From the NCBI RefSeq assembly GCF_900103875.1, contig NZ_LT629705.1:3047001-3111000 (forward strand): a stretch of 64,000 nt of DNA. Direction: 5' to 3'. The stretch comes from Pseudomonas arsenicoxydans (GTDB taxonomy: Bacteria; Pseudomonadota; Gammaproteobacteria; Pseudomonadales; Pseudomonadaceae). Within the stretch, counting starts at the first letter, position 1. Each line of letters opens with the position of its first letter. The position numbers and the translations under genes were made by a program. The notes under the pieces are model-generated. The model worked only from the letters and a program-made list of their open reading frames with translations, was not told where the DNA came from and did not search any database. Shown here piece after piece: positions 34,787 through 43,514 of the stretch.

Positions 34787-34975
34787 ATGACTCCTGAAAC
34801 CGAAGGCAAGGAAGAAAAAGGCCCGAGCGGGCTGCCATTCATCAATGATCCCGGCAACGAAGATCCAGGTTCATTAATGGATGACGCAACGGTGCCGCTC
34901 AACGATTCCGATGATGCCGGTGATGTGGGTAACACCGAGTATGAAGAAGAGGAAGACGACGAAGACGAAGATTGA
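34787..34975 (+). CDS. Very acidic small protein
   Basis: A 62-residue protein (MTPETEGKEEKGPSG...) ending in a run of about 14 Asp/Glu residues (EYEEEEDDEDED). It is likely disordered and soluble. ACGAGG lies before the ATG. I recognise no family; similar acidic short proteins are common in Pseudomonas intergenic regions. Confidence 0.5.
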   Translation: MTPETEGKEEKGPSGLPFINDPGNEDPGSLMDDATVPLNDSDDAGDVGNTEYEEEEDDEDED

Positions 34976-35080
34976 CCCGCATTAGCGCGGATCGACCGAT
35001 CGTCTCTCTGATCGAACGCTAGCCTGAACCCGACCTCGAAATTTCAGGGCCTGATTTTCAGGTCCTTTGAGAGGTGCTTA

Positions 35081-35293
35081 ATGAACGCTGACCCGAAAGA
35101 CACTGACATCGACGAAACCCCTGAATACCCGCTGCCTTCGCCCACCGATTCCTTGAGTCGCGATCAACGTCCGCCGGATGACGACACCGCAGAGGAGCAA
35201 TTGCGCACGAATGATGTAAAACGTGGCGATGTAGAAGCCACCCCGGAAGATCCGGATATAGCGGGTAATGACGCTTCGGGTGAGCCGAGTTGA
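35081..35293 (+). CDS. Small acidic Pro-rich protein, function unknown
   Basis: A 70-residue protein (MNADPKDTDIDETPEYPLPSP...) dominated by Asp, Glu, Pro and Thr and likely disordered. GAGAGGTG precedes the ATG. Like its upstream neighbour it lacks any recognised domain. The two may form a pair of small disordered proteins. Confidence 0.5.
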   Translation: MNADPKDTDIDETPEYPLPSPTDSLSRDQRPPDDDTAEEQLRTNDVKRGDVEATPEDPDIAGNDASGEPS

Positions 35294-35427
35294 AAGCTGC
35301 TTGTTGATTGTGCGGCACTTTTAAAGCTTTTTAAGGGTGCTGCACCATGATCCGAGCCAATCTGATGGTTCTGACATAGTAGTAATTTCTTGCATGTGTT
35401 GGTTGTTATCACCTCATAAGTCCAAGG

Positions 35428-35823
35428 CTAGTGGATTAACGATTCGAGCCAACGCTTATAGAAGTCCCTTTGCTGCTGAATGTCATTTGTGATGCCTGTG
35501 TCATCAAAGTCGAAGATATTCACCATGTCTTCACTCTCTGAAGGCCGTCCTAGCTGAAGTTCATACGCCACTATGCCGCCAGCCATTTGCGATGCCATGC
35601 GCGACGGGTAGACATTGACTTTGGCGCCTTTGCACAGAAAATTTACTTCACGGAAGTCGGCTCGCAACAACCCAAAGCATTCGAAAAGATCTTGAGCCGA
35701 GTATGTTTTACTCAAGCCGTTTTTAGTTCTGAATGCTAACGTCAAATTTTTTCGGTCGCATTCAATTGAGGCTTTTTGGGTAACTCCGCAGGTGTTTATG
35801 GATATTTCTATTGTTTTTTTCAT
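35428..35823 (-). CDS. Candidate immunity protein for the Rhs toxin
   Basis: A 131-residue soluble protein (MKKTIEISINTCG...) starting three bases after the Rhs stop codon region, so the two genes are coupled. AGGA lies 7 bases before ATG 35823. It is clearly more AT-rich than the Rhs core, as is usual for exchanged toxin/immunity cassettes. The sequence resembles no immunity family I recognise. Its position directly behind an Rhs toxin tip is the whole basis for the call. Confidence 0.7.
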   Translation of the reverse strand: MKKTIEISINTCGVTQKASIECDRKNLTLAFRTKNGLSKTYSAQDLFECFGLLRADFREVNFLCKGAKVNVYPSRMASQMAGGIVAYELQLGRPSESEDMVNIFDFDDTGITNDIQQQRDFYKRWLESLIH

Positions 35824-35825
35824 GA

Positions 35826-38800
35826 TCACATCCTGCGTGGGTTTGGAGTTGAGTAGCCCTTATAGCTGCCATCGGCATTGACTGGGGTAACACCGAGAAT
35901 GTCCCGACTGTCTACGCCTCCAGGTAACGCTATTTCAATCTCTCGCCTATGAGGCGACATCATGCCGAGCTTTTTATTCACATCTATTCCGCGAATATTT
36001 TTTATTACATAGAGGAAGCCGTCTTCATATCCGTAGCCCGTTGCAAATTTTATAGCTTCCTTTTCTGAGGTCGAAGCGCTGACAAAGAAGCTGGGAGGGC
36101 TTCGGTTGTCCAAAGCGTGTAAGTAGAGGTCCATGCTGTCTCCCAAGGGCTCAAATCCCGCGTCAAATATCTCCCACGACTCCCGTGAATCTCCGCGATA
36201 TAAGTAACGGTTTTTTGGTTTGGGGGATGGAGCAGGAGTGATTGTCTCCCCCTCATCAACCTTCACCTTCCCAACCGGATCCTCATCCCCAATCGAAGGC
36301 TTGCGACACCCATCCCCCCCAGGACACTCATTCAACCCCAACGGATCAACCCACCCCGTCGGGTTCCTTGTGTACTGATACCCGTTAATCCCACCCGCCA
36401 ATCCACTCGGATCCGGCGTCAGATACCGCCCCACATCCGGGTTGTAATACCTATGCCGGTTGTAATGCAGCCCCGTCTCCGCGTCGAAGTACTGCCCCTG
36501 AAACCGCAACGGCTGATCCAACACCTGATGGGTGTCGCGGTTAAGTCGGGTCAGGCGGCCATACGCGGTGTATTGCGCGGCCCAGATGATGTCGCCGCTG
36601 TAGTCGGTCAGTTCTTGCGGCGTGCCGAGGTGGTCGAGTTGGTAGTAGAAGGGGCATGCCTGGCGCGGGCCTTTGCCGTCGAGCATGGCCAGCGGGCGGA
36701 AGGTTCCGGGTTCGTAGACGTAGCTGCGGTGGTGTTCGCGACTGCTTTCGGCGACGAGGTGGTCGCCTTGCCAGAAGAATTCGGTGGTTTTGCCGTCGAC
36801 GGTTTTGCTGATGCGGCGGCCGAAGGCGTCGTAGCGATAATTCGCGAAACGCCCATCCGGTGTCGTGACGCCGACCAGTCGATGCTGGCAGTCGTAGCGG
36901 TATTCGGTGACGAGTTTTTGCCCGGTGCCACGGCGTTCGAGGATCAGGTTGCCGAAGGCGTCGTAGTCGTAGTGCCGATCGGCCTGCATCAGCAACCGAT
37001 TGCCCCGCACGGTCGCGGCGCCGGGGCGGTCCTGCATCAGCAGGTTGCCCGCCGGGTCGTGGGCGAAGCTCTCGGGCAACTGGTCGCGCAAGTGACGAAC
37101 GCGGATCAGGCGGTTGAGCGGATCGTATTGGTAATTGCGCTGGCCGTGACGGGTGTCGGCGATGCTGTCGATATTGCCGTTGGCGCTGTAGGCATAATCG
37201 CGGCGATACAGCGGTTGCACCTGTTGGCTGACGGCATGAGCTTTCAGACGGCCCTGATCGTCGTAGGCATAGTCGCTGAGCAACTGGCCTTGCTGGCGTT
37301 GCCGTTCGCGACCGAAGACGAACTGGTGGGTCGTGAGCCGCGCGCCGTTGAGGTCGATGGCGGTCAGCGCGCCACCCTTGGCGTGGTGATAATCAAGCTT
37401 GCTGCCGTCCGGCAGACGCAGATGGTTGAGCTGGCCGCAGGCGTCATAGGCGTAACGCAACGTGCCCCAGCCCTGATGCTCGGTGATCAGGCGATCCTGT
37501 TGGTCGTACGCGAATTCCAGCGGATGGTCGTGGCCGTCGTCGACGCTGACCAATCGGCCGAGGCTGTCATAGCGGTATTGGACCTTGACGCCATCGGGCA
37601 GTTTTTTAACCAGCAGGCGCCCAGCACTATCCCGTTGATAAGTTGTTAGAAGCTGCGAGCCGTCATCACCGAACTCGGTTTTCTCCAGCAGATGGCCGTT
37701 GAGGTCGTAAACGTATGCGGTGCGTTGGCCGTCGAATCCGGTTTCCTGCCGGATCAAGCCGCCGGCGGTGTAGTCCAGTCGGTACTTTTCGCCGGATTCG
37801 TTCTCGATTTCCGTGAGCAACAGCCGGGCGTTGTCGTAGCGATATTTCAGCTCGGTGCCGTCGGCGTTGAGGCGGCGGCTGACCAAGTGCAGATCATCGA
37901 GGTATTCGTAGCGCGTGACTCGACCCAACTCGTCGCGTTCGGCGGTGATCTTGCCGTAGGCGTTGTAGCTGAAGGCACGGCTGGCACCGTTGGGCAAAGT
38001 CGTCTGAATCAGTCGGCCGACGGCATCCCACTGGTATTTCGTAACAGCGCCATGCTCGTCCTGACGGGTAAGCTGCCGGCCCAGCGCATCGTAGGAAAAG
38101 CGCCGCACACTGCCGTCGGGCAGCGTTTCCTCCACCAACTGGCCCAAGCCATTCCAGACAAACACATGACGGCTGCTATCCGGGTAGCGGATCGACAGCA
38201 ACTGACCTTTTTCGTCGTAGTGATAGTGGGTGATATGTCCGTCAGGATCGGTCGCTTCGGTGACATCACCCTGAGCATTGCGCCGATACTTCCACACCGC
38301 TTCACCGCGATAACGCGCATGCAGGAAGCCGTTGCGATACTCGTAGGACGTTGGCTCGTCTTCCGGTGGAATCAGCGCCACCAGCCGTCCGACTTCGTCG
38401 TAGCGGTATTCGGTCACCGCGCCGAGCGGGTCCAGTTCGGCAATCAACCGGCCCTGGTCGTCGTAGGCCTTGAGGTGTTCACCGCCGTCCAGTTCAACCC
38501 GACGCACCAGCCGCGCCTTATCGTCATGGACATAAACCTCTTCGCTGCCATCGACGTTTTTAACCAACACCGCGCCGTCGTCATCCCAGGCATAACGCGT
38601 ATCCTTCTGTGCAAACGAGGCCCAGTGGCGGACACATCGCGCCGCCTTGCCGGACCGTTCCCACTCCCAGAAGAAACTCGCCCCACCGGCCAGTTGCCGC
38701 TGCAGAATCACGTGGTGATCGTCGTAGTCGTAGCGTTCGCTTTCGCCGGCAGCGTTGGTCGCTTCGATCAGTCGCTGACGGGCGTCGTAGCGGTAAGTAG

Positions 38801-40685
38801 CCAGCGTTTGCTCGGTACGCCAGGCGTTTTCAGGTGCGTCGGAACTGAAAGACTGATACTCGACCGCGACGATGTGCCGGCGTTCGTAACGCAACAGCAG
38901 TGAACGGCCAGCACCGTTGTCGATCCGCTGAATGCGCGCCTGACCGTCACGGGTGATGCGCAGTCGGTTGTTGTAGGCGTCACTGATCTCGGTCAGGCAA
39001 CCGCTTCGAAAGTGGTAGAACCGCGCGGCTTCGCCAGCCAGCGCGAGCACCCATTCTTCAGGCTGGTCCCCCAGATAAATCGCGGCGCGCGACAGGCTGT
39101 TGTGAATGGCCGGGCGCTCGGCGCTTGGCAGCGGAAACCTCGTGCGACGATTTTCATGGTCGATCCAGACGACGTGTTCTGCGTCCAGCTCCAGCCGATG
39201 CGCCAGCGAATGACTCCAGCCCCAGCCCAGCCCGCAATCAACTTCCACGGCGCTGGTGCGGTAGAGGCGGGTAAACGCGAATGGCAGCAAACCGATAAGC
39301 GAGCCGTCATCAAGAGTTAGCAACTCTTCGCCGGTGACCATCGACACCGGGCAACCGTTGGTGCAGGTCAGCGGCCCACAATCGGCGCTGTCGCCATTGG
39401 GGTTTTTCGCCTGCTCGGGGGCGTCATCCCGGTGTTCCTGCCGGGTCAATCGGGTCATGGCTGCGGACTTGTCGCGAGCAATGGCGACCGGGTTGTTCAC
39501 CAGCAACACCGGCGTGCCGCCCGCGCTTATCTGCAACGGCACAGTGGGCGCGGGGTTCACCGATGCTTTTCGAGCGTGGACTGCGAGAGGTTTGAGAACG
39601 CCGGCGTGGTCAGTCAGGTCGGATCGGGTGCCGAGCGCCGCCAGTCTCAGGCTCGCGGCGGCCAGCCAGTTTCGCGCACGGTCCGATTTGACCTTGTCCA
39701 GGACCTTGGCGCTGATGCCGAGCGTCAGTCCTGCGCTACCGCTGAAGCGCGCCAGCAGCAATCCAATCAGTATTCCGGCGCGAATTTGCGCCACGACTTC
39801 AGCGATGAACTGCGGCGGTAGCATCCGCAACCAACTGGTGATGGCGGCGAGATGAATGAACATCAACGGCTCGTCACTCAACAGCAGCAACAGGTTGGCA
39901 ATCGATTCAGCTGAAGCGTTCAGCAGTGTTTCAAGTTCGGTCTCGGTCAGGTACTCAAGGAGCTTTTGGCTGTTGGCTTGCAGGTCCGTGATCAGCGCGT
40001 AGATCTGCTTCACGTCATCCCACAAGCCGTTCAACGAATTCTCGAAACCGCGCCAATCGGCCTGTTGCAGCTGACCGTAGCGTTTGATGAATCCGGCCTC
40101 GGCGAACTCGGCCCACGAAGATTCAAACTCGGTGGTCCACTCGTTGCGCAACCAGCCTTCCAGATCGTCGATGACGTCTTGATAGGAGGCATAGAGCGCT
40201 TTGACATGCGCTGCGGAAACGTTCGGAAAGAAGGTGATCCGATAGCGCAGGCTGCGGTCGCACTCGGGGATTTCGAGGACGCCGCTGGGGCCGATCTCGT
40301 GATGGACCGGCTCGCCAAACGTACCGTCAGAGCTCAACGGCTCGAGCATCACCGGCATATTGCCGATCGGCACGAACCGCGCCGCGTCGAACATGTGCAC
40401 CAAGGTCAGGGGACCGGCGGCCGGGCACGCGGCGACGGTGGAGCTGACGGGTGTAGTGACGGCTTTTGGTACGACCAGGAGGACTTCGTTACCGACCTTG
40501 AACACCTGCTCGATATCCAGTGCCTTGCCGGTCCAGAAACTTTCCGCCCAGGCATCGTAGTCATTGAGGCACAGCCGAAAATCAGCGAGCAGCGCTTCGA
40601 CGTCCGGCTTCTCTGGGTCCATCGCGGCGACCACCAGAAGGCCGATGGCGTTATTCAAGGCCAGTACCTTGTCCGGTACGAACAT
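35826..40685 (-). CDS. Rhs polymorphic toxin with ADP-ribosyltransferase-like tip
   Basis: A 1619-residue Rhs protein, probably a type VI secretion effector. Residues 1-400 are an N-terminal region with helices and hydrophobic stretches (LLLLLSDEPLMFIHLAA; GILIGLLLARF). The DUF6531-type start (CGPLTCTNGCPVSMVTGEELLTL) precedes many YD repeats, and the Rhs core closes with GLHYNRHRYYNPDVGRYLTPDP and DPLGL near residue 1450. The last 167 residues are unlike the core: R1497 in RYLYRGDSRE, S-T-S at 1538-1540 and E-I-E at 1582-1584 match the R-STS-ExE layout of pertussis/cholera-type ADP-ribosyltransferases. GAGGG precedes ATG 40685. The tip coding DNA is AT-richer than the core. Confidence 0.9.
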   Translation of the reverse strand: MFVPDKVLALNNAIGLLVVAAMDPEKPDVEALLADFRLCLNDYDAWAESFWTGKALDIEQVFKVGNEVLLVVPKAVTTPVSSTVAACPAAGPLTLVHMFDAARFVPIGNMPVMLEPLSSDGTFGEPVHHEIGPSGVLEIPECDRSLRYRITFFPNVSAAHVKALYASYQDVIDDLEGWLRNEWTTEFESSWAEFAEAGFIKRYGQLQQADWRGFENSLNGLWDDVKQIYALITDLQANSQKLLEYLTETELETLLNASAESIANLLLLLSDEPLMFIHLAAITSWLRMLPPQFIAEVVAQIRAGILIGLLLARFSGSAGLTLGISAKVLDKVKSDRARNWLAAASLRLAALGTRSDLTDHAGVLKPLAVHARKASVNPAPTVPLQISAGGTPVLLVNNPVAIARDKSAAMTRLTRQEHRDDAPEQAKNPNGDSADCGPLTCTNGCPVSMVTGEELLTLDDGSLIGLLPFAFTRLYRTSAVEVDCGLGWGWSHSLAHRLELDAEHVVWIDHENRRTRFPLPSAERPAIHNSLSRAAIYLGDQPEEWVLALAGEAARFYHFRSGCLTEISDAYNNRLRITRDGQARIQRIDNGAGRSLLLRYERRHIVAVEYQSFSSDAPENAWRTEQTLATYRYDARQRLIEATNAAGESERYDYDDHHVILQRQLAGGASFFWEWERSGKAARCVRHWASFAQKDTRYAWDDDGAVLVKNVDGSEEVYVHDDKARLVRRVELDGGEHLKAYDDQGRLIAELDPLGAVTEYRYDEVGRLVALIPPEDEPTSYEYRNGFLHARYRGEAVWKYRRNAQGDVTEATDPDGHITHYHYDEKGQLLSIRYPDSSRHVFVWNGLGQLVEETLPDGSVRRFSYDALGRQLTRQDEHGAVTKYQWDAVGRLIQTTLPNGASRAFSYNAYGKITAERDELGRVTRYEYLDDLHLVSRRLNADGTELKYRYDNARLLLTEIENESGEKYRLDYTAGGLIRQETGFDGQRTAYVYDLNGHLLEKTEFGDDGSQLLTTYQRDSAGRLLVKKLPDGVKVQYRYDSLGRLVSVDDGHDHPLEFAYDQQDRLITEHQGWGTLRYAYDACGQLNHLRLPDGSKLDYHHAKGGALTAIDLNGARLTTHQFVFGRERQRQQGQLLSDYAYDDQGRLKAHAVSQQVQPLYRRDYAYSANGNIDSIADTRHGQRNYQYDPLNRLIRVRHLRDQLPESFAHDPAGNLLMQDRPGAATVRGNRLLMQADRHYDYDAFGNLILERRGTGQKLVTEYRYDCQHRLVGVTTPDGRFANYRYDAFGRRISKTVDGKTTEFFWQGDHLVAESSREHHRSYVYEPGTFRPLAMLDGKGPRQACPFYYQLDHLGTPQELTDYSGDIIWAAQYTAYGRLTRLNRDTHQVLDQPLRFQGQYFDAETGLHYNRHRYYNPDVGRYLTPDPSGLAGGINGYQYTRNPTGWVDPLGLNECPGGDGCRKPSIGDEDPVGKVKVDEGETITPAPSPKPKNRYLYRGDSRESWEIFDAGFEPLGDSMDLYLHALDNRSPPSFFVSASTSEKEAIKFATGYGYEDGFLYVIKNIRGIDVNKKLGMMSPHRREIEIALPGGVDSRDILGVTPVNADGSYKGYSTPNPRRM

Positions 40686-40937
40686 TCGCAGTCCCTCGCG
40701 CAGATCAAATTTGAGCGCGAGACTTTGCTTGGGATCAGCGGCTAAAGAAGTCGGGAAAGGAGGCGTTTTATGTAGGGAAAATCGCTAAATGACGACGAGC
40801 GCTTTTTGTTTCCGTGAGGTATTGCCCGTTGCCCAATGCCAGCGACGCTCGTTATGCTGCTGAATCCTTTAATCGATCACGGACCCGGCCGTACCTGCGC
40901 CGCCTCTGGGATGTCAGTAAAAAACGGATCCGATGCG

Positions 40938-41633
40938 ATGAATGCAACGCTCAATGAGTTCGGCCCGATCAAGGCCGTGATTTTCGACATGGATGGCTTG
41001 TTGCTGGACACCGAGGGCATTTATACCCAAGTGACCGCGCAGATTGCCGCGCGGTATGGCCGGGTCTTCGACTGGAGCGTCAAGCAGAACATCATCGGTC
41101 GTGGCGCGGGTGATCTGGCGCGTTATGTGGTCGAGGCCCTGGACCTGCCGATTACTGCCGAAGAGTTTCTGGTGATCCGCGAGCCTCTGATGCGTGAGCT
41201 TTTTCCGACCGCGTTGGCGATGCCCGGCGCCGAGGAACTGGTCCGGCACTTGAAGGCCCACAACATTCCCATTGCGGTCGGCACCAGTTCTTCGCGTCAG
41301 TCGTTCGGCCAGAAAACCACGTTGCACCGCGACTGGTTCGCGCTATTCGACTTCGTCGTGACGGCTGACGACCCGGAAGTGGGCGCGGCCAAACCGGCGC
41401 CGGACATCTTCCTGACGGCAGCACGGCGCCTGGGCGTTGCGCCTGAAGATTGTCTGGTGTTTGAAGATTCGCCCTTCGGTGTCACGGCGGCGAAAGCGGC
41501 GGGGATGACCGCGATTGCGATTCCGGACGCAGCGATGGCTGACGAAAAGTACGCACACGCCGACGGCATTCTTCGCACGCTGAAAGCGTTCATACCGAGC
41601 GCTTGCGGTTTGCCGGCGCTTGAGTGGGCATAA
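40938..41633 (+). CDS. HAD-superfamily phosphatase (beta-PGM/YniC-like)
   Basis: A 231-residue haloacid-dehalogenase phosphatase. The nucleophile motif is D-M-D-G-L-L-L-D-T (residues 17-25), motif II VGTSSSRQSF, and motif III/IV AAKPAPDIFLTAARRLGV with FEDSPFGVTAAKAAGM. It fits small-sugar phosphatases or beta-phosphoglucomutase-like enzymes. ATG at 40938 begins MNATLNEFG; the ribosome site is weak and a longer start at 40911 is possible. It is divergent from the Rhs gene. Confidence 0.9.
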   Translation: MNATLNEFGPIKAVIFDMDGLLLDTEGIYTQVTAQIAARYGRVFDWSVKQNIIGRGAGDLARYVVEALDLPITAEEFLVIREPLMRELFPTALAMPGAEELVRHLKAHNIPIAVGTSSSRQSFGQKTTLHRDWFALFDFVVTADDPEVGAAKPAPDIFLTAARRLGVAPEDCLVFEDSPFGVTAAKAAGMTAIAIPDAAMADEKYAHADGILRTLKAFIPSACGLPALEWA

Positions 41634-41645
41634 AGCAGCAGGCAC

Positions 41646-41678
41646 AAAAACGCCGGCAAATTTGCCGGCGTTTTTTTT
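41646..41678. terminator. Rho-independent terminator between HAD and SDR genes
   Basis: AAAAACGCCGGCAAATTTGCCGGCGTTTTTTTT, a perfect stem with long A and T tracts serving both converging genes. Confidence 0.88.
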
Positions 41679-41693
41679 GCGCGGTTTAAAGCA

Positions 41694-42440
41694 TTAGGCG
41701 CCAAAACCACCGTCGATGGTCAGGCTGGCGCCGGTGATGTAGCCGGCTTCCGGACCCACCAGGTAGGCGACAAAACTGGCGATTTCTTCAGCTTTGCCAT
41801 AGCGACCCACTGCCATCAACGGGATCAGGCTCTCGGCGAAGTCACCGCTGGCCGGGTTCATGTCGGTGTCGACCGGGCCCGGTTGTACGTTGTTGATGGT
41901 GATCCCGCGCGGGCCCAGGTCGCGCGCCAGGCCTTTGGTCAGACCGACCAGTGCCGACTTGCTCATGGCGTACGGGCCGCCACCGGCGAAGGGCATGCGG
42001 TCGGCGTTGGTGCTGCCGATGTTGATGATGCGGCCGCCTTCCGTCATGTGTTTCGCGGCGGCCTGGGTGGCGACGAACACGCTGCGCACGTTGATGGCCA
42101 AGGTCTGGTCGAAGTCTTCGAGTTTGAAATCTTCCAGCGGCGCAACGGCCAGCACGCCGGCGTTGTTGACCAGGATATCCAGGCGACCGAAGGCTTTGAC
42201 GGTGGCGCTGACGGCATTGCGAATGGCCTCGGCGTCGGCGCTGTCAGCCTTGATGGCCAGGGCTTTACCGCCATTGGCGGTGAGGCTGTTTTGCAATTCT
42301 TCGGCTTTGGCGGTGGAGCTGACGTAGGTGAAGGCAACGGTCGCGCCTTCAGCGGCCAGACGTTTGACGATGGCGGCGCCGATTCCGCGGGACCCGCCTT
42401 GAATCAAAGCCACTTTGCCGCTGAGGTTATGAGTAGTCAT
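41694..42440 (-). CDS. Short-chain dehydrogenase/reductase (3-oxoacyl-ACP-reductase-like)
   Basis: A 248-residue classical SDR. The nucleotide-binding motif is slightly unusual (IQGGSRGIG instead of VTGGSRGIG). The NNAG motif and the catalytic S-Y-K set with Y-A-M-S-K are present. The C-terminus ends SLTIDGGFGA as expected for FabG-like members. GGAG precedes ATG 42440. It is divergent from a LysR regulator that probably controls it. The substrate is unknown. Confidence 0.9.
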   Translation of the reverse strand: MTTHNLSGKVALIQGGSRGIGAAIVKRLAAEGATVAFTYVSSTAKAEELQNSLTANGGKALAIKADSADAEAIRNAVSATVKAFGRLDILVNNAGVLAVAPLEDFKLEDFDQTLAINVRSVFVATQAAAKHMTEGGRIINIGSTNADRMPFAGGGPYAMSKSALVGLTKGLARDLGPRGITINNVQPGPVDTDMNPASGDFAESLIPLMAVGRYGKAEEIASFVAYLVGPEAGYITGASLTIDGGFGA

Positions 42441-42540
42441 ATCGATCTCCAGAGTCCCGAGGCGAGATTGTCTCGGTTGATGGAGCCTAGTATCGATTCA
42501 GGATTACCTGCTGAGTAGACGGTTATTGCGATAGTCTGTG

Positions 42541-42555
42541 TAAACCAAAAGTTTA
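42541..42555. promoter_or_regulatory. LysR-type box TAAAC-N5-GTTTA
   Basis: A perfect palindrome with T-N11-A geometry in the SDR/LysR divergent region, 12 bases before the LysR start. It is a candidate binding site for the adjacent regulator. Confidence 0.5.
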
Positions 42556-42566
42556 TAGTGAAGCTT

Positions 42567-43490
42567 ATGGAAACCTTCAGCAGTATCGAATGCTTCGTGC
42601 GCAGCGCCGAAGTCGGCAGCTTTGCCGAAGCCGCACGGCGCCTGAGCCTGACCCCGGCAGCGGTGGGTAAAAGTGTTGCAAAGCTTGAGGCTCGCCTCGG
42701 CGTGCGCCTGTTCCAGCGCAGCACTCGCAGCCTGACGCTAACCGAGGCCGGGCAGCTGTTTCTCGGCGAAGTCAGTTCCAGCCTGCTCACGATTCAGAAT
42801 GCCGTGGCCAATCTGGCGAGCGCTGAAGGGCGGCCGGCGGGAACGCTGAAGGTCAGTATGGGCACGGTGTTCGGGCGTTTGTATGTGGTGCCGTTGCTGG
42901 GCGAGTTTCTACGACGGTTTCCGGCGATCAGCCCGGATTGGCATTTCGATAACCGCCAGGTGGATTTGATTGCGCAAGGGTTCGATGCGGCGATTGGCGG
43001 CGGTTTTGAACTGCCGCAAGGCGTGGTTGCGCGCAAGCTGACGCCGGCGCATCGGGTGTTGGTGGCGTCGACTGATTATCTGGAGGGGCGGCAGGCGATC
43101 CTTGAGCCTGAAGATCTCACGGATCACGATGGCATCCTGATTCGCTCGCCGCAGACAGGGCGAGTGCGTTCCTGGCAGTTGACCAGTCGTACCCGGCAAA
43201 ACAGCCCGCTGACGCTCAAGGCGCGGATGACCATGAGCGATTCGGAGGCTGCTTGTGCGACGGCGGCCCAGGGGCTGGGCATTGCATTGGTGAGCATGCC
43301 GTTTGCGTCCGTTTATCTGGAGGCCGGGACGTTGCAGCGGGTGTTGCCGGACTGGTATGTCGACGATGGCAACATTTCTATCTATTACGCGGAACACAAA
43401 CTGATGCCAGGCAAGACCCGGGCGTTTGTGGATTTCATCATTGAGCAGTTTGCGCAACAGGGGTTGGTGCAGCGGTTCAGTGCGGTTTGA
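42567..43490 (+). CDS. LysR-family transcriptional regulator
   Basis: A 307-residue LysR regulator with the N-terminal winged helix-turn-helix (FVRSAEVGSFAEAARRLSLTPAAVGKSVAKLEARLGVRLFQRSTRSLTLTEAG) and a co-inducer-binding domain. It belongs to the CrgA/DmlR-like group by its SPAAV/TPAAV recognition helix. A GTG at 42558 is in frame; ATG 42567 is chosen as the more likely start. It is divergent from the SDR gene, with a palindrome between them. Confidence 0.93.
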   Translation: METFSSIECFVRSAEVGSFAEAARRLSLTPAAVGKSVAKLEARLGVRLFQRSTRSLTLTEAGQLFLGEVSSSLLTIQNAVANLASAEGRPAGTLKVSMGTVFGRLYVVPLLGEFLRRFPAISPDWHFDNRQVDLIAQGFDAAIGGGFELPQGVVARKLTPAHRVLVASTDYLEGRQAILEPEDLTDHDGILIRSPQTGRVRSWQLTSRTRQNSPLTLKARMTMSDSEAACATAAQGLGIALVSMPFASVYLEAGTLQRVLPDWYVDDGNISIYYAEHKLMPGKTRAFVDFIIEQFAQQGLVQRFSAV

Positions 43491-43514
43491 GTTAGCTTGA
43501 GACCGCACCTCGGT

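Noticed and set aside
36453..38903. Two long plus-strand frames of about 400 residues opposite rhs
   Set aside because: Their valine/alanine-rich sequence is the antisense image of YD repeats; no ribosome sites or domain motifs.
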